Below, piece after piece: positions 32,425 to 43,659 of a stretch of DNA of 64,000 nucleotides. The DNA is taken from NCBI GenBank assembly GCA_032718475.1, contig JAUCBJ010008947.1, positions 17,149 through 81,148 on the forward strand, in the 5' to 3' direction. Origin of the DNA: Nemertoderma westbladi. Lineage: Eukaryota > Xenacoelomorpha > Nemertodermatida > Nemertodermatidae. The notes beneath the pieces are model-generated. The model searched no databases and was not told the origin of the DNA. It saw nothing but the letters and a program-made list of their open reading frames with translations. A program made the position numbers and the translations under genes. The first letter of the stretch is position 1; each line of letters begins with the position of its first letter.

Positions 32425-33279
32425 GTGCAGGACCGCATTAATGTTGGTGTTGTTTCTGATGATTGCATTACCAACAGGTTGGAAGAGGAAATTGACGGTT
32501 GGAGCTCGAGTGGGGAGGGATCAGACAGTGACGGTGGATTGACAGACACTGAGGTCGATTGCCAGGACTTTGTAACAGTTGGGCACTGTGAGAACTGTCT
32601 TCGGCAAACTGTGGAGAGGATGGAGGTACAGCTGTGGACGTTTGTGGGAAGAATATTAACTCGACAGTTTGGAGAATTGAAACGTGGTGGTCGTAGGGAA
32701 TTCGTTTTGTGTGGGCAATGTAAGGCCTACCTTACAACAAACTCAACTCATCCGAAGTGTAGTGATGGTGTACCGGCCTATCTATGGTCGTTAGTGATCA
32801 CTGCCACAGAAGAGTCAGTGTGGAAGATTATTCCACAAACATTCAGGAATGCGTGGGAGGGAGTTGGAAATAGATATTCGCTATCGATCCGAGCAAACCT
32901 CCATATTCCACCCTCTTTTAACGACATTACCTCAACTAGGGCGTGGTTTGCAACCGAGGTTGGGAGTTTAATGGATGCCCGGATCATAAACGCCCTCAAC
33001 AAATTCCCCTGCTACGCCATCTGTGCCCTATGGGTTGTGGGGGGTTCATAGACGAGGGAAACCTCCTACAGTTACACCACTTTCTTCATTTGTGGAGCCC
33101 CAGTTTCTCCTGGTTCAAACCGAAACCTCATCTGGCACAAGGTACACGGGAGGATTGGTTGATTGGTCGACATCACTTTCTTGGGAAGTGGCACCGAGTC
33201 TCGTCTTAGACCGCAAACTGGGGCTCTGTGTCGTTATGTGAAAGGAGCATAAAAACGCTCAGAAGCTGTATCGTGATGT
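32425..33279 (+). pseudogene. Unrecognised decayed ORF with zinc-type cysteines, likely mobile-element protein
   Basis: The 208-codon frame (32425-33051) begins after an acidic Ser/Gly-rich segment. It has HCENCLRQ and FVLCGQCKAYL, then YLWSLVITATEESVWKIIPQTFR. The frame then shifts: RHLCPMGCGGFIDEG appears in the frame at 32943-33209, and VAPSLVLDRKLGLCV with KEHKNAQKLYRDV in the frame at 33023-33290. I have a memory of similar Cys/Trp-rich proteins (CP.GC.EF) in invertebrate repeats but cannot name the family. The end runs into the 30-bp tandem array. Function unknown; broken by at least two frameshifts and a stop. Confidence 0.4.
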
Positions 33280-33280
33280 G

Positions 33281-33615
33281 GTTACTGGAGCATGGTACGA
33301 TTACGGAACCTGGTATGGGGCCCGGTACGATTATGGAACCTGGTATGGATGGAGCCTTGATTCGATTACGGAACCTGGTATGGAACCCGGTACGATTATG
33401 GAACCTGGTATGTGGCCTGGTACGATTACGGAACCTGGTATGGAGCCCGGTACGATTATGGAACCTGGTATGGAGCCTGGTACGATTACGGAAGTGGTTA
33501 CTGGAGCATGGTACGATTACGGAACCTGGTATGGGGCCCGGTACGATTATGGAACCTGGTATGGATGGAGCCTTGATTCGATTACGGAACCTGGTATGGA
33601 ACCCGGTACGATTAT
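33281..33615 (+). repeat. 30-bp tandem array, left part
   Basis: Unit: GGTACGATTATGGAACCTGG then TATGGAGCCC. Higher-order structure: a ~216-bp block starting GTGGTTACTGGAGCATGG occurs at about 33278 and again at 33494. It continues at 46254 beyond the BEL-2 insertion; the last five bases ATTAT (33611-33615) are the target duplication. Long open frames here in all three plus-strand phases are a by-product of the 30-bp period. Confidence 0.93.
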
Positions 33616-34798
33616 TGTAAAAGCTTTTGCGTAATTAGCCGGTTATTTTCCCGTAAAGTACTCTGTAGTTGGTTTACCAGGCATAAAAAGGCCGTGTCCT
33701 TACTGTACTGGTGTTTTAAAGGACATAAAAGTCATTTCTTCTGTATGTGTACTTTAAAGGACATAATCCGTAATTTCGTGACGCAATAGCTGGATACTCT
33801 TGAAAACAGTGTCGCTACCATGATGACGGCTAGCAGCTGATATTGCCACATCGACAGTTCTTTGTTTCTTTGTTCTCTCGTTGTTCGGTTGACCAATCAG
33901 AGTGTTTTTATGGCTCTTGTACAGAAATTTCCTAGAAATCACGCAATGCATTATGTACCGTGTTTACATTCTGTCCTGAGCCAGGAGAGAGCGGCTTTGG
34001 AATATTTGTGCTTTTCTGCTTTAGCCTAACACTAGTAGGCTTAATTATAAGGACATATATCCGTTATCTGGGTAACTCAATGTTATCTGTTTACATTCTG
34101 TTAACTGGCCCATACTGTGCAACTTAACTTAACATTACTGCTTTGCTGTCGGTTATTCATTATATTTGTTGATGAATTATTATATTTGGAATAACGAGAA
34201 ATACCCCCGAAACCCAATATTCTTGATATACCGAAGGTAAGAGAGAAAGGTTACATATAACGATTGCGACTTATGTTAAAGTGGTTTGAAGTGAATCTAA
34301 TGTTATTTGATAGACCCTACATGAGTCGGTCTGTGTTCCTTTTATATGTGACTAAAATCAGTGAAGATCGGCAGATTAGTGTGCAGTATTGTGCAGCATT
34401 GTGTATGAGTGAGACTGATAACGAAGCATTTCCTAAAGAATGCGCCATATATGTGAATTGTAACTAAGCCATATCGTTGTGAGTAGTTTAAGTCATAACT
34501 CTGTTTATATAGATAGAGCGCCACGTCCTAAAGGAACTGTTAATATTCCCCGAAGGTGAATAATATTGTCAGAGATTATATAATACTGTCAGTCGAATAA
34601 TACATTAGGCTTACATAGCAATACGATTAAGCCGTCGAAGTCAATCTCCCGGGTATATCCAACGGGTGAATGATCGCGCACAGATTGGTTTCAACTAGTG
34701 TAGTGAATCAAATACTTGTTAGAGGCTAAAGCGATTTATTATCTAGAAGACATCCTAATTTGGCGGGTTAAACTGCCAAAGGTCTGAAAGCGCGAACA
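33616..34798 (+). repeat. BEL-2 5' LTR
   Basis: TGTAAAAG ... GCGAACA. Near-identical to 45071-46253. The short frames inside (for example 34264-34467) are present in both LTRs and show no recognisable motif. Confidence 0.95.
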
Positions 34799-35149
34799 AT
34801 AACGGATATTTAGTCTGTATTGCAGTGTAGGCATTAAATACAGTTTAATATTGTTCTGGTAAGAACAATAACGGATATAGCTTCTGTATTGCAGTAGGCA
34901 ATAAAGCTGAAGTACCGGCAACCGGTACCCAGTAGGCCTGACTACCTAAACACCCGGACCGGTACCTACAGCAGTACAGGTACAGCAGTATTATTCGATT
35001 TTGATAATTATATACCGGTAGGCCTTAATAATTAATCAGGGAGGGCCCGCCCTGGTTTTTTATTGAGACTTTTACTTATTTCTGTCAAGTTTTATTTGTT
35101 TGTAGGCCAGTATTGAACAGAAGGCGTGTAAGCCTGATCAGATTGTACA

Positions 35150-35727
35150 GACAATTTGTAGGCTGAGCTGTTGTCTGATTGTTGTTAAGTCTGAACGGAT
35201 TGCAGTGTGTGTAGATCACCTGTCCGATAAAGAACGGTTAGGAAGTAGGGGCAGCCAATGCTGTAAGGTAAACCCCCAACTAAAGAATAAGTCGTACTAC
35301 TGGGTTAGAACGCATACTACCTAATCATTTCGGAGTCTGCATGTCCTGTAGTTTATTTAGGCTTGAGAGTAGTCTGCCATCGTTTAGTCTGTACTTTGTT
35401 TGTGTAAGTCTGTACGGGTAGCGTATAATATTTATTTAGATAATTTGTAGGCTGGATAGTTGTCTGGCTGTTATTAGGTCTGAACGGATTGCAGTGTGTG
35501 TAGAGCCTCTGTCCGATAAAGAACGGTTAGGAAGTAGGGGCAGCCAATGCTGTAAGGTAAACCCCCAACTAAAGAATAAGTTGTACTACTGGGTTAGAAC
35601 GCATACTACCTAATCATTTCGGAGTCTGCATGTCCTGTAGTTTATTTAGGCTTGATAGTAGTCTGTCAGTGTTTGGTCTGCATTTTGTTTGAGTGGTTTG
35701 TACGCGTAGCGTAATATTTATTATTCA
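35150..35727 (+). repeat. 289-bp tandem duplication in BEL-2 leader
   Basis: Two units with a period of about 289 bp. The shared core CCGATAAAGAACGGTTAGG starts at 35224 and 35513 and continues for about 150 bp nearly identically (GTAGGGGCAGCCAATGCTG and so on). It may be a packaging or structural RNA block; that is inference. Confidence 0.88.
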
Positions 35728-36654
35728 GAGTTTATGCGATTATTCGCAACATTCATTCCCCAAGTTTGTTCCTACAATAATTGTGTTTGTTATACATACC
35801 GCTATAGTTAAATTAACCCCGGTACTACACGGGCTGCTTGGCGTAGGTAAAGACTGGTGATTTTGTGCACCGGCCACTCCAGCAGATGCCGTGGTTCTTT
35901 TAGCTGTTCAAGTATTTTTAACTACTGATTATCTGTTGTATAAGTACTCGTACCTAATTTAGGGTTTAGTGTACAGTGCTTTCCGAAAGTAATTAGTGTA
36001 GGCATTATATTTGTGTTGTAAAGTGGTTGATAGGCACGTTCGATTAGCTCTATTAACTTCTAGGTAGGAACACTCCGTGATACATAACGTAGTACCTATA
36101 GCGATACGGCTATAGGTCGTCAGGCGGTGGTATTTTCCTATCTGGACAACGCAGTGTATTTACTACTACTTATTATTTTCAAATACCGTAGTACCCTGTC
36201 CGTTGTAATAACCAGATTCTAACCCTTTGTTAGGCTGGTTTGTAGACTTCTTGTAAAATTACCCTGAAAATTCGTATTTTGTGTTTTTTGTAAATTTTTG
36301 TGTTTATTTAGAGATTGTAATCTCACCCGGATTGTATGTAATTTGTAGTATTAAGTAACTTAGGTAAATTAGTATTATTTGTTTTAGTGTCCTATAAGTA
36401 ACACTTCACTGAAAGCGCACCGCTTTGTGTAGTGATTACTCCCCAGAAATAATAACATTTATTTCAAACATTGACAAAACCCATTAAAACGGGTATATAT
36501 ATATATTATAAATCAAATCTAACGATTTAGAAATAGTAGGCCTACCATACAACCATTAGGTCTCAATATCAGTTGGATTACTGCTCAAAAAAACGGTAAT
36601 AAAGTAAGTAAAGTAACCAAGTAACCCTAAAATTCAGAAATTCAATTATTTAAA

Positions 36655-36915
36655 ATAATTGATATACCGGTATTTACGATAGGCCTATTATCTTTATTTC
36701 TATAAATTTAGGCTGAAATTATACCGGTACTTTATAATTAATTCTAGTCCAGAATTATAATTATATATACTACAAAACTGTAAGCTGTATACCGGTATTC
36801 CCGATAGGCCTATTATATATTTATATATATTTGTGCTAAAATTATACCGGTATTCTGTGATAAACCTAGTCTGTAATAATAGTTATATATACTATAAGCA
36901 TACCGGTATTCTAAT
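36655..36915 (+). repeat. ~120-bp AT-rich tandem units with ACCGGT and AGGCCT palindromes
   Basis: About two units, each with ATACCGGTATT, GATAGGCCTATTAT and AAAATTATACCGGTA-type words, ending with TTATATATACTA. TACCGGTA occurs five times in 260 bp. It sits just upstream of the gag start. Confidence 0.75.
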
Positions 36916-37044
36916 ATATTATATATATCACGCTACACTGAGTAGCAGTATCGGTAATTAATTACTAGGCTAGCAGTTAATACTGAATTACTAGACTTGC
37001 TTAGACTGTAATATAGCAGTAGGCATTCAACTGTATCCATAAAC

Positions 37045-40000
37045 ATGTCTGATACTAAGCAGAACCTGTCAGACAGTTTATTAGATGTAACTATCTGCGA
37101 CTCAGATAGAGGCGTAGAACCGTCTAGTCGTAAGTTCAGTTCACCTCCCACTGTGAGGAAGGTCATCCCTCCAGTAGTAATAACAGAACCTAGGCTGGTC
37201 CAACATCGTAGGTCTATCATAGGCACTCGAGCTCAGGTCAAGCGGGACCAAGAAGCAGCAGAACAGCAACAACCCGCTAGCCAAGAACTTATTTCTCAAC
37301 GGCCCAACAGCTCCAGTAGTGAGGATACTGTAGAGCTGACACCCGAGCGCGGAGCAAAGATGACGGAAGCGGTTTATTCGGATCCCCTTCTCATCCTTCC
37401 TGCAGCCGTACTCACTAGGTTATTGATTGCAGTGGAAGAACACCAGATCGATTGGGCGAGAAGTCAACGATCAACTAAAGATAATTATGCGGGATACACG
37501 AGGGAAGAACTGAAGTCTATTGTCGAGTCGCAATGGAACTTCCCCGAACCCGGACTCCCGTTTGATTTATCAGAAGCTGCCTGGGAAGACATACACCGGA
37601 TGGGAGTAGCCAAGGAAACCATCGATCCAGCTGTATGGAAGAGGTCCGCAGCCGGGTACGCACAACGATTCTTCAGCTCTATGGAGCGAGTAGAAAAACA
37701 ACTGTTTAAACAACCTCAAGGACCTCAAGAGCAGGGACAACTGCTTTATCAAGTTAGAGAAAGAATTCTGCGAATTAGGCTAATCTTATCAGCCTTTGAG
37801 GAGGCTTCTAAAAGAAGACAAGACACGTCGTTGCAAGTTGCCGTAAAGACTTGGTTTCAACGGGTGAGTCGCCAGGTTCAAGGAGCAGCTCAGTGGAAAG
37901 CTCAGTTGGAGGAGCGCTCAACCCATGGAGAATCAACGGACGCTACTTTTTCCCAAGTGGAAAGTGAAGCGACGGCAGAGAAACCGCATAAGAAGGATGC
38001 CATTGACATCTATCTGTCAGACTATCAGCGTTTTTTGGGAGATGAAGAGTTGAGGAGAAGGCTAGATGGACTTAGCCCTAATAGCGAAGGAGCCCAGCGT
38101 GTGTTGGATGCAATAGATGTAGATAGGTTAGCGGCAAACCAAGCTAAATTCGATGAACAACTCCGCATCGCTAGAGAAAAGGAAGAACAAGTAAAGAAAA
38201 AACGTATAGAAGACAGAAAGGCAGCGGCAGTAGCAGCAGCAGTGGCAGCTGCAGAAGCAGAAAGAAAAGCGGCAGCGGCAGAGGCAGCGGCAGAGGCAAA
38301 AGCGGCAGCGGCAGTGGCAGCGGCAGAGGCAAAAGCGGCAGTAGCAGCAGCAAAGGCAGCGGCCGAAGCGGAAAGAAAAGCGGCGGAGGCAGTGGCAGAA
38401 GCCGAACGGAGAGCGACTGAAGAAACCACCCAATTAGAATTGGAAAACATTCAGGAGAATCAAGACTGCATAAATAAACAGTTAACAGCTAGTAATATGC
38501 AGATGATGAATCGATCTACTCCCAAAAGACAGGGATATACATCATCTGAGGAAGGCGATACCACCGATACTGAAGGCAAGGGAAATAGATCTCGTCTAAG
38601 TAGACGTAAAAGAACATTCCACCGTCAGAAATTGCCTGATTTGCCTCCAGCTGTTAGAAGGCAACTAAATAATACCAACTTAGGTAGTACAGAGCCCACA
38701 GACCAAATAATTCAAATAGAAAGACTCCCTACTATAGTAGATGAGCCTGAAATAATTGGGCCTGTTCTTGAAATCACCCCTTCGGTGATAGATACACCTG
38801 TGCTCCCTGAAGCTACCTCTAAATTCCCTCTGCATAGCACTAAGCTACCTGTGCCCAGTAGAACTGCCCAGGAGACAGTTCAGGTCCTGGACCCCGAGCG
38901 AAATATTCATGATTTGTCGCCTGTTGTCCCTCGTCCGCCCGCTACAACGTTGGCGACTCCCGCTTCGGCGGTCGAATGGGTGGACGAGAGACGGCGGGGG
39001 ATGGATCTCCTGCTCGGGCAGATGCAGGAGACTGTCCAGCAATTCAAGGGCACAGTAAGGGAAAGTAGGCTAGAGTTGCAAGAAGTGCAGCAAAGTATCG
39101 CGCTAGAACGCGATAAATTAGTAAATACACAAAGGGGTATACCACCACCCTCGGTAACAATGTGTCAGCCTGTTAGGTCTGAAGTATCTCATGCGCAAGG
39201 TGTGGAGCCTACACGCATATATACTGCTAGCGAAGTAGAAACTCCTATAGTGAACCCTATTAAGGGTAATTATAGACCTGTTGATAATGACATTCCCTAT
39301 AGACCTGATCATAATCCGAGAAATTTATATACCGATAACTCGATATTAAATAACACGATGGCCCAAGAAAGTTTTACGCGTCAAATGGCTAGAACCGAAG
39401 CCCGGCAAGCGGTGAAGGTGGGAGAGATCGTCAAGTTCAATGGAGATGAGATGAAATGGTTACCTTTTAATGAATATTACAAAGATAACATACAGAACTC
39501 TGTACTATCTAATGGAGAGAAACTTAGATTCCTCATCGAGTGCTTGGAAGGATCTCCCAAATTAATGGCGTTAAAGTTTATTGGACATCCAGACGGATTA
39601 AGACAAGTTTGGGATACACTAAACATCAGGTATGGTAATAGGAATAACATAGCTGGGTATTTGTATGCAAAGTTGGTAGCGCCCCGAAAGTTTATTAGCA
39701 GCGGGATTATAGAGTTTTCCGATGAAATTCAGGAGATCTGCAGACAATTAGATTGGCTAGGTAAGTCTCATGAGTATCAGAGTGCTATGGTTATTAGAGC
39801 AGTGGCTTCTACTTTACCGAAGGGTGGAGTAGGTACACGCTGGGACAAGAAAGTGTTATACATGATGGAACAACAACAACGAGACCCTACCATGACTGAT
39901 CTCATGTCATTCTTAGATAGAGAAGTGAAATTACAGCTCCTAAGGCAGTCCAGAGAGAAGACATTGGAAAACAAGGTAAGTGAGAAACCCGTTTCTAGGA

Positions 40001-40236
40001 GAAGGGTAACACCAATGTGTTATACAGACGACGGCGAAAGCCAGACCTCTCAAGGAGAGGACAGCGGGAAAGACACTGAAAGATCTTATTATGTCAATAA
40101 AACGCCTAAAGACCAGGTAAGTAAATCCAAGTCTCGACCCAATGACAGAAGGGAACCGGTACAAAAAACCCCTCCTACGTCTCCTAAAAGAATTCAGGTG
40201 AGAAAGCCCGAGGAAAGAACAAGTGTGACAACATAG
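37045..40236 (+). CDS. BEL-2 Gag, 1063 codons
   Basis: Intact frame from ATG 37045. Residues ~1-110 are disordered. A conserved-looking helical region (~125-330) follows, with LPAAVLTRLLIAVEEHQIDW. Residues ~365-470 are a long Ala/Glu/Lys coiled coil of AAAEAERKAA-type repeats. 470-780 is disordered. A DUF1759-like capsid region lies at ~785-975 (VKFNGDEMKWLPFNEYYKD, LRFLIECLEGSPKLMALKF, WDTLNIRYGNRNN). The tail is basic. It forms the retrotransposon particle. The frame is longer than usual BEL Gag. It overlaps the next ORF by 49 nt in the -1 phase. Several splice-donor-like CAGGTAAGT words lie in frame near the end. Lack of any damage fits the young age shown by the LTRs. Confidence 0.88.
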   Translation: MSDTKQNLSDSLLDVTICDSDRGVEPSSRKFSSPPTVRKVIPPVVITEPRLVQHRRSIIGTRAQVKRDQEAAEQQQPASQELISQRPNSSSSEDTVELTPERGAKMTEAVYSDPLLILPAAVLTRLLIAVEEHQIDWARSQRSTKDNYAGYTREELKSIVESQWNFPEPGLPFDLSEAAWEDIHRMGVAKETIDPAVWKRSAAGYAQRFFSSMERVEKQLFKQPQGPQEQGQLLYQVRERILRIRLILSAFEEASKRRQDTSLQVAVKTWFQRVSRQVQGAAQWKAQLEERSTHGESTDATFSQVESEATAEKPHKKDAIDIYLSDYQRFLGDEELRRRLDGLSPNSEGAQRVLDAIDVDRLAANQAKFDEQLRIAREKEEQVKKKRIEDRKAAAVAAAVAAAEAERKAAAAEAAAEAKAAAAVAAAEAKAAVAAAKAAAEAERKAAEAVAEAERRATEETTQLELENIQENQDCINKQLTASNMQMMNRSTPKRQGYTSSEEGDTTDTEGKGNRSRLSRRKRTFHRQKLPDLPPAVRRQLNNTNLGSTEPTDQIIQIERLPTIVDEPEIIGPVLEITPSVIDTPVLPEATSKFPLHSTKLPVPSRTAQETVQVLDPERNIHDLSPVVPRPPATTLATPASAVEWVDERRRGMDLLLGQMQETVQQFKGTVRESRLELQEVQQSIALERDKLVNTQRGIPPPSVTMCQPVRSEVSHAQGVEPTRIYTASEVETPIVNPIKGNYRPVDNDIPYRPDHNPRNLYTDNSILNNTMAQESFTRQMARTEARQAVKVGEIVKFNGDEMKWLPFNEYYKDNIQNSVLSNGEKLRFLIECLEGSPKLMALKFIGHPDGLRQVWDTLNIRYGNRNNIAGYLYAKLVAPRKFISSGIIEFSDEIQEICRQLDWLGKSHEYQSAMVIRAVASTLPKGGVGTRWDKKVLYMMEQQQRDPTMTDLMSFLDREVKLQLLRQSREKTLENKVSEKPVSRRRVTPMCYTDDGESQTSQGEDSGKDTERSYYVNKTPKDQVSKSKSRPNDRREPVQKTPPTSPKRIQVRKPEERTSVTT

Positions 40237-40271
40237 CACAGGTTAAAGTAAGTAACATCAAGCCGAAATGT

Positions 40272-42008
40272 GTGCTGTGCGACGGGCCCCACCATTTAAA
40301 TGCGTGTGATAAATTCCTGAGGAAATCACTAAAGGATAGACGTGAAGTCATGTGGGATAAGCGGTTGTGTTATAATTGCCTCAGACGAGGACACCGACGG
40401 CGAACCTGTTACTCCGACGCAAGGTGTGCAAAGTGCGGCGCAAAACATCATATCTTGTTGCACACGGAATTCGAACGAAACAGCCCGAGTCAGGTAAGTG
40501 AGTCCGAACTACATGTCCAATTCAGTGATGTGAACGACACTGATCAATCTGAGATGGAAGGATTCTATACGGACGAGTTCTCCGACCAAAACGAATCCTG
40601 TTACCTAATAAACACCACCGCAGTGTATCGAGCACTCGTGCATGAGAAAGACACAGACAGCGACCTTACCTTAACTACTTCTGATCAACAACCATCTTGG
40701 AAAGCGCCAACTTCCAATATAGGAATCCGAGAATTTCCTGTAGTCCAGTTACGGGTCCACGGACCTCAGAAGAGCTATATAGTGAACGCCCTCCTGGACT
40801 CCGGTAGCACAGGAACATTCATCGATAAAGAACTAGCCGAAGTCATCTTTGCTGGACAACCCAAGTTCCGAACCAAGCTAAACATGTCAGGGATCATGCA
40901 GGTTTGGAATTCTACTGTAGCTGCCGACTATTATATAGGTGAGTTGTCCACTCCACAGGATAAACTAGGAGAATACAGTATAAGGTCAGTCAAAATGGTG
41001 GCAATAAAGAACTTCGCTACCACCCAAGTGGAACCTTATAATTGGGACGAAGATGATCATGCCCAACAACTTAACATCCCTAGATTCGACACCGATTATC
41101 CTGGAGTACAAATATTAATCGGTCAAAACGCGCATGAGGCGCTGGAGACATTGGAGAAACGACCTGCTCAACCGCAACCACTTCAGACCTATGCGGTAAG
41201 AACTAGAGTAGGTTGGTATCTTACTGGACCTTCCCGAAGAACGCTCAGAGAAAGACTGCTTCAAGATCGCGTCCGCCAGGTGAGTGAATGGGAAGATGAT
41301 ACTAGTGAGGGAGACGACCCAACTGAGGGAACACCATACTCCTCAGATAATGACGATATTAGCTCCAATGTAGATCAATGGAGATATTGCCCCAAGAAGT
41401 TTAATCCAACTGACATCGCTTCCAGAGGAGCAACTCCTCAAGAACTGACAGATACTACAGACCGGTTAGGTGAACCCGACTTCCTGAGTAAGGAGGATGA
41501 ATGGCCTCCCCATCTTACTCCGACTGAGATTAGACCAGCCAAGGGAGCGGAGAAAGTTAAACCTAAAACCCGGACGGGTGGAGCGGAGTTATTTGAACCC
41601 GGGATAGATCTGTCGGTATTACATATTGCCAGGGACGACGCCGTGGATCTGGACCTCCCCACCGCGAATGGATCCTTCATGAAGATCAGAGAGAGCGATT
41701 GGAGCTCTGGAACATCAGACGTCTCGCAGGGACTCTCACCTCTCCTGCAGGGAGCGACGGACCACTATAGCTCCTGGAATCGGCTTTGTAAGGCCGTCGT
41801 GTACTTAGAGCGATGTTTCTATCGTCACTATTCCAGGACGAAGAGGAAACCTGGAATTGTATTCGGGATGCAGCGACTCAATCGCCCAGCTGGTCGTTTG
41901 TGTTTACCGGAAGGGAATGGAGGACTCTCCGGAAACTGTGGAAGGCAAGATTCTCTTCCCACGACCACCTCCCTAATCCTTCAAACATCTAGGGACTCCA
42001 TAACGTAA
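40272..42008 (+). CDS. BEL-2 zinc-knuckle/protease ORF with collapsed pol, 578 codons
   Basis: Frame open from 40188 (first ATG 40272), so it is probably made by -1 frameshifting from gag. The N-terminus has CVLCDGPHHLNAC, CYNCLRRGHRRRTC (zinc knuckle) and CAKCGAKHH. Then an acidic linker, then the aspartic protease with LLDSGSTGTFIDKEL (active site at 40797), IPRFDTDYPGVQILIGQNAHEAL and TRVGWYLTGP. The RT is absent. After an acidic spacer the frame resumes in the RNase H/integrase linker (WRYCPKKFNPTDIASRG, FLSKEDEWP), then YSSWNRLCKAVVYLERC. It skips the integrase core and ends in a C-terminal remnant (RLNRPAGRLCLPEGN) matching the pol end of BEL-1. Both deletions keep the frame open. Confidence 0.85.
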   Translation: MLCDGPHHLNACDKFLRKSLKDRREVMWDKRLCYNCLRRGHRRRTCYSDARCAKCGAKHHILLHTEFERNSPSQVSESELHVQFSDVNDTDQSEMEGFYTDEFSDQNESCYLINTTAVYRALVHEKDTDSDLTLTTSDQQPSWKAPTSNIGIREFPVVQLRVHGPQKSYIVNALLDSGSTGTFIDKELAEVIFAGQPKFRTKLNMSGIMQVWNSTVAADYYIGELSTPQDKLGEYSIRSVKMVAIKNFATTQVEPYNWDEDDHAQQLNIPRFDTDYPGVQILIGQNAHEALETLEKRPAQPQPLQTYAVRTRVGWYLTGPSRRTLRERLLQDRVRQVSEWEDDTSEGDDPTEGTPYSSDNDDISSNVDQWRYCPKKFNPTDIASRGATPQELTDTTDRLGEPDFLSKEDEWPPHLTPTEIRPAKGAEKVKPKTRTGGAELFEPGIDLSVLHIARDDAVDLDLPTANGSFMKIRESDWSSGTSDVSQGLSPLLQGATDHYSSWNRLCKAVVYLERCFYRHYSRTKRKPGIVFGMQRLNRPAGRLCLPEGNGGLSGNCGRQDSLPTTTSLILQTSRDSIT

Positions 42009-43659
42009 CAACATATGGAGTGGGTGTGTGACTCTATTATTTTATATTATTTTATTATTTTTATATTATGTATGTATTATTATGTAATTTTATTATAATC
42101 GTTTTCTTTAATTTCATTTAGTAGAATGTTATTTTAGCGATTATTTATTAGATTAGTGCAATATATATTCGCGTTTATTACTTAATTATGTATATATTAT
42201 ATTTAGTGCGACGGCGAGAAATAATTCTTTTCCTCCTTCCTTACTGTCCGTATTACATTACAAATACGTAACTACAGTAAGATGACATATCCGTACTTAT
42301 TAAAGTACAATAAAGCCACTACTATATTCAAGTATTATTGGTAGGCAGAGTATTAGGAATGCAAAGTTCAGATCCTCGTGTCTCGGCTAAACCAAGCTCT
42401 GGGTAGACCTTGGAAACGACTTGCCTCTTCACACTGACATTGCTTCGTGCGATATTGCTCTCATACCGTATATTAAATAATACATGTGCGTGATGTCCCT
42501 TTAACAGTAGCGTATAACGCAAAATAAATCTGTTAAACCCTTTGACCATCTGTAATTCTAGTCGATTAAGATATCGCGGCACCCACCGATATACTTGAAA
42601 GGCAAATTATAGAATCAGTGGTTAACGTCCCCAGACCAGTTCTGGAATAAATCGGTGCCCATCTCAAATATTAATTATTTAATATTTGCAAATCTAATAA
42701 ATCAAAATCTGTAAAATTCAGATCCTTCAACAATTCTAGTCAATTAAGATATCGTAGCATTTACCGATATCCTTAAAAGGACAATTTCCATAGAATTAAG
42801 GATCTTGTGTCCCCAGACATATTCTAGAATCAAAATATGTCAATTTAATTATCAAATAATAAAATTTCAGGGAATAAATTTAAATTCATGTCTCTTAATG
42901 AATTTAATAAATTGCCATTTTTACGCAATTTATAACATTCCCAAAATTCCATTAATTAATAGATCAAGGGAGCGGAGATTTATCTATTATGCATATGAGT
43001 GTGCGAAAGTCTCCCAAACATAGTCAATAGCCGATAAAATTCATAAAGCCATGTATAAAACAGGACATTGACCATTAAAGAAATACTATTAAATAACATC
43101 CCAGATCTGTATGCATTGGAATTACCCTAATTCTACCGCTAGCTTTACATAATGTCACCATAGCAACAACCACGCTAGAATTAGAATTGAGTTAAAAGAA
43201 CAATAGAAAGCTTGTCCCATTGAATAGCATAGGGAATAAATAGTGCACTGCTAGTATCCAAGGATACATAATAATACAGTGACATTCTGGAAGGCATTGA
43301 CTAACGGACAAATGTCCCGAGTGTGTGTAATTTGTGACAAGTTGTGTGTGGTATTTGTGAGTTTATAGGCGAATGTTACTACTAAGGTGTGTTTACAGTA
43401 GCGAGTCGCAATTGTGAAAGTAACCCTAACTCTCCAGTAAGAACCTGAGGTGTATCTAAGCCTTTGGGACGGACAGTCGAGTGACTTGTGCCGGTTGTCG
43501 TTGTCGTTGTGCGGCTACGTCGTTGGCGAAAGTACAGCGGCGACGACACATCGGCGCTGAGGATCTCGCACTGTCCGGGGGCTGATTGGGGTAGGCAGCG
43601 ACGCTCGCTAGCCTAAATATAAACTCCTTATAATATGGATAAACTCATATATAGCAGAT
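42009..43659 (+). other. BEL-2 non-coding AT-rich region downstream of the protease ORF
   Basis: No gene supported. A partial repeat occurs twice: TCTAGTC(A/G)ATTAAGATATCG with following CC(C)ACCGATAT at 42557 and 42733. 43480-43620 is a GC-rich segment with TCGTTGTCGTTG. The single minus-strand frame at 42328-42582 has no recognised motif. Confidence 0.5.

Larger units (their letters stand above)
34799..37044 (+). other. BEL-2 leader, non-coding, with internal repeats
   Basis: Long untranslated leader before gag. The GAACAATAACGGATAT sequence at the LTR junction recurs near 34863 in a ~70-bp partial repeat. Two further tandem blocks are listed separately (35150-35727 and 36655-36915). No convincing primer-binding site was found. 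No gene. Confidence 0.65.

Noticed and set aside
33228-33634. Open frames of 118-130 codons with 10-residue repeats, and similar ones at 46257-46741
   Set aside because: Produced by the 30-bp period being a multiple of three with no stop; open in all three phases, so no single coding phase is supported.
34264-34467. 67-codon frame present in both BEL-2 LTRs
   Set aside because: Preserved only because the LTRs are near-identical; no motif.
38025-38450. Minus-strand Ala/Ser-rich and Cys/Arg-rich open frames of 60-141 codons
   Set aside because: Antisense of the Ala-rich coiled coil in BEL-2 gag; low-complexity shadows.
42328-42582. 84-codon minus-strand frame in BEL-2
   Set aside because: No recognisable motif and opposite to the element's coding strand; no support.
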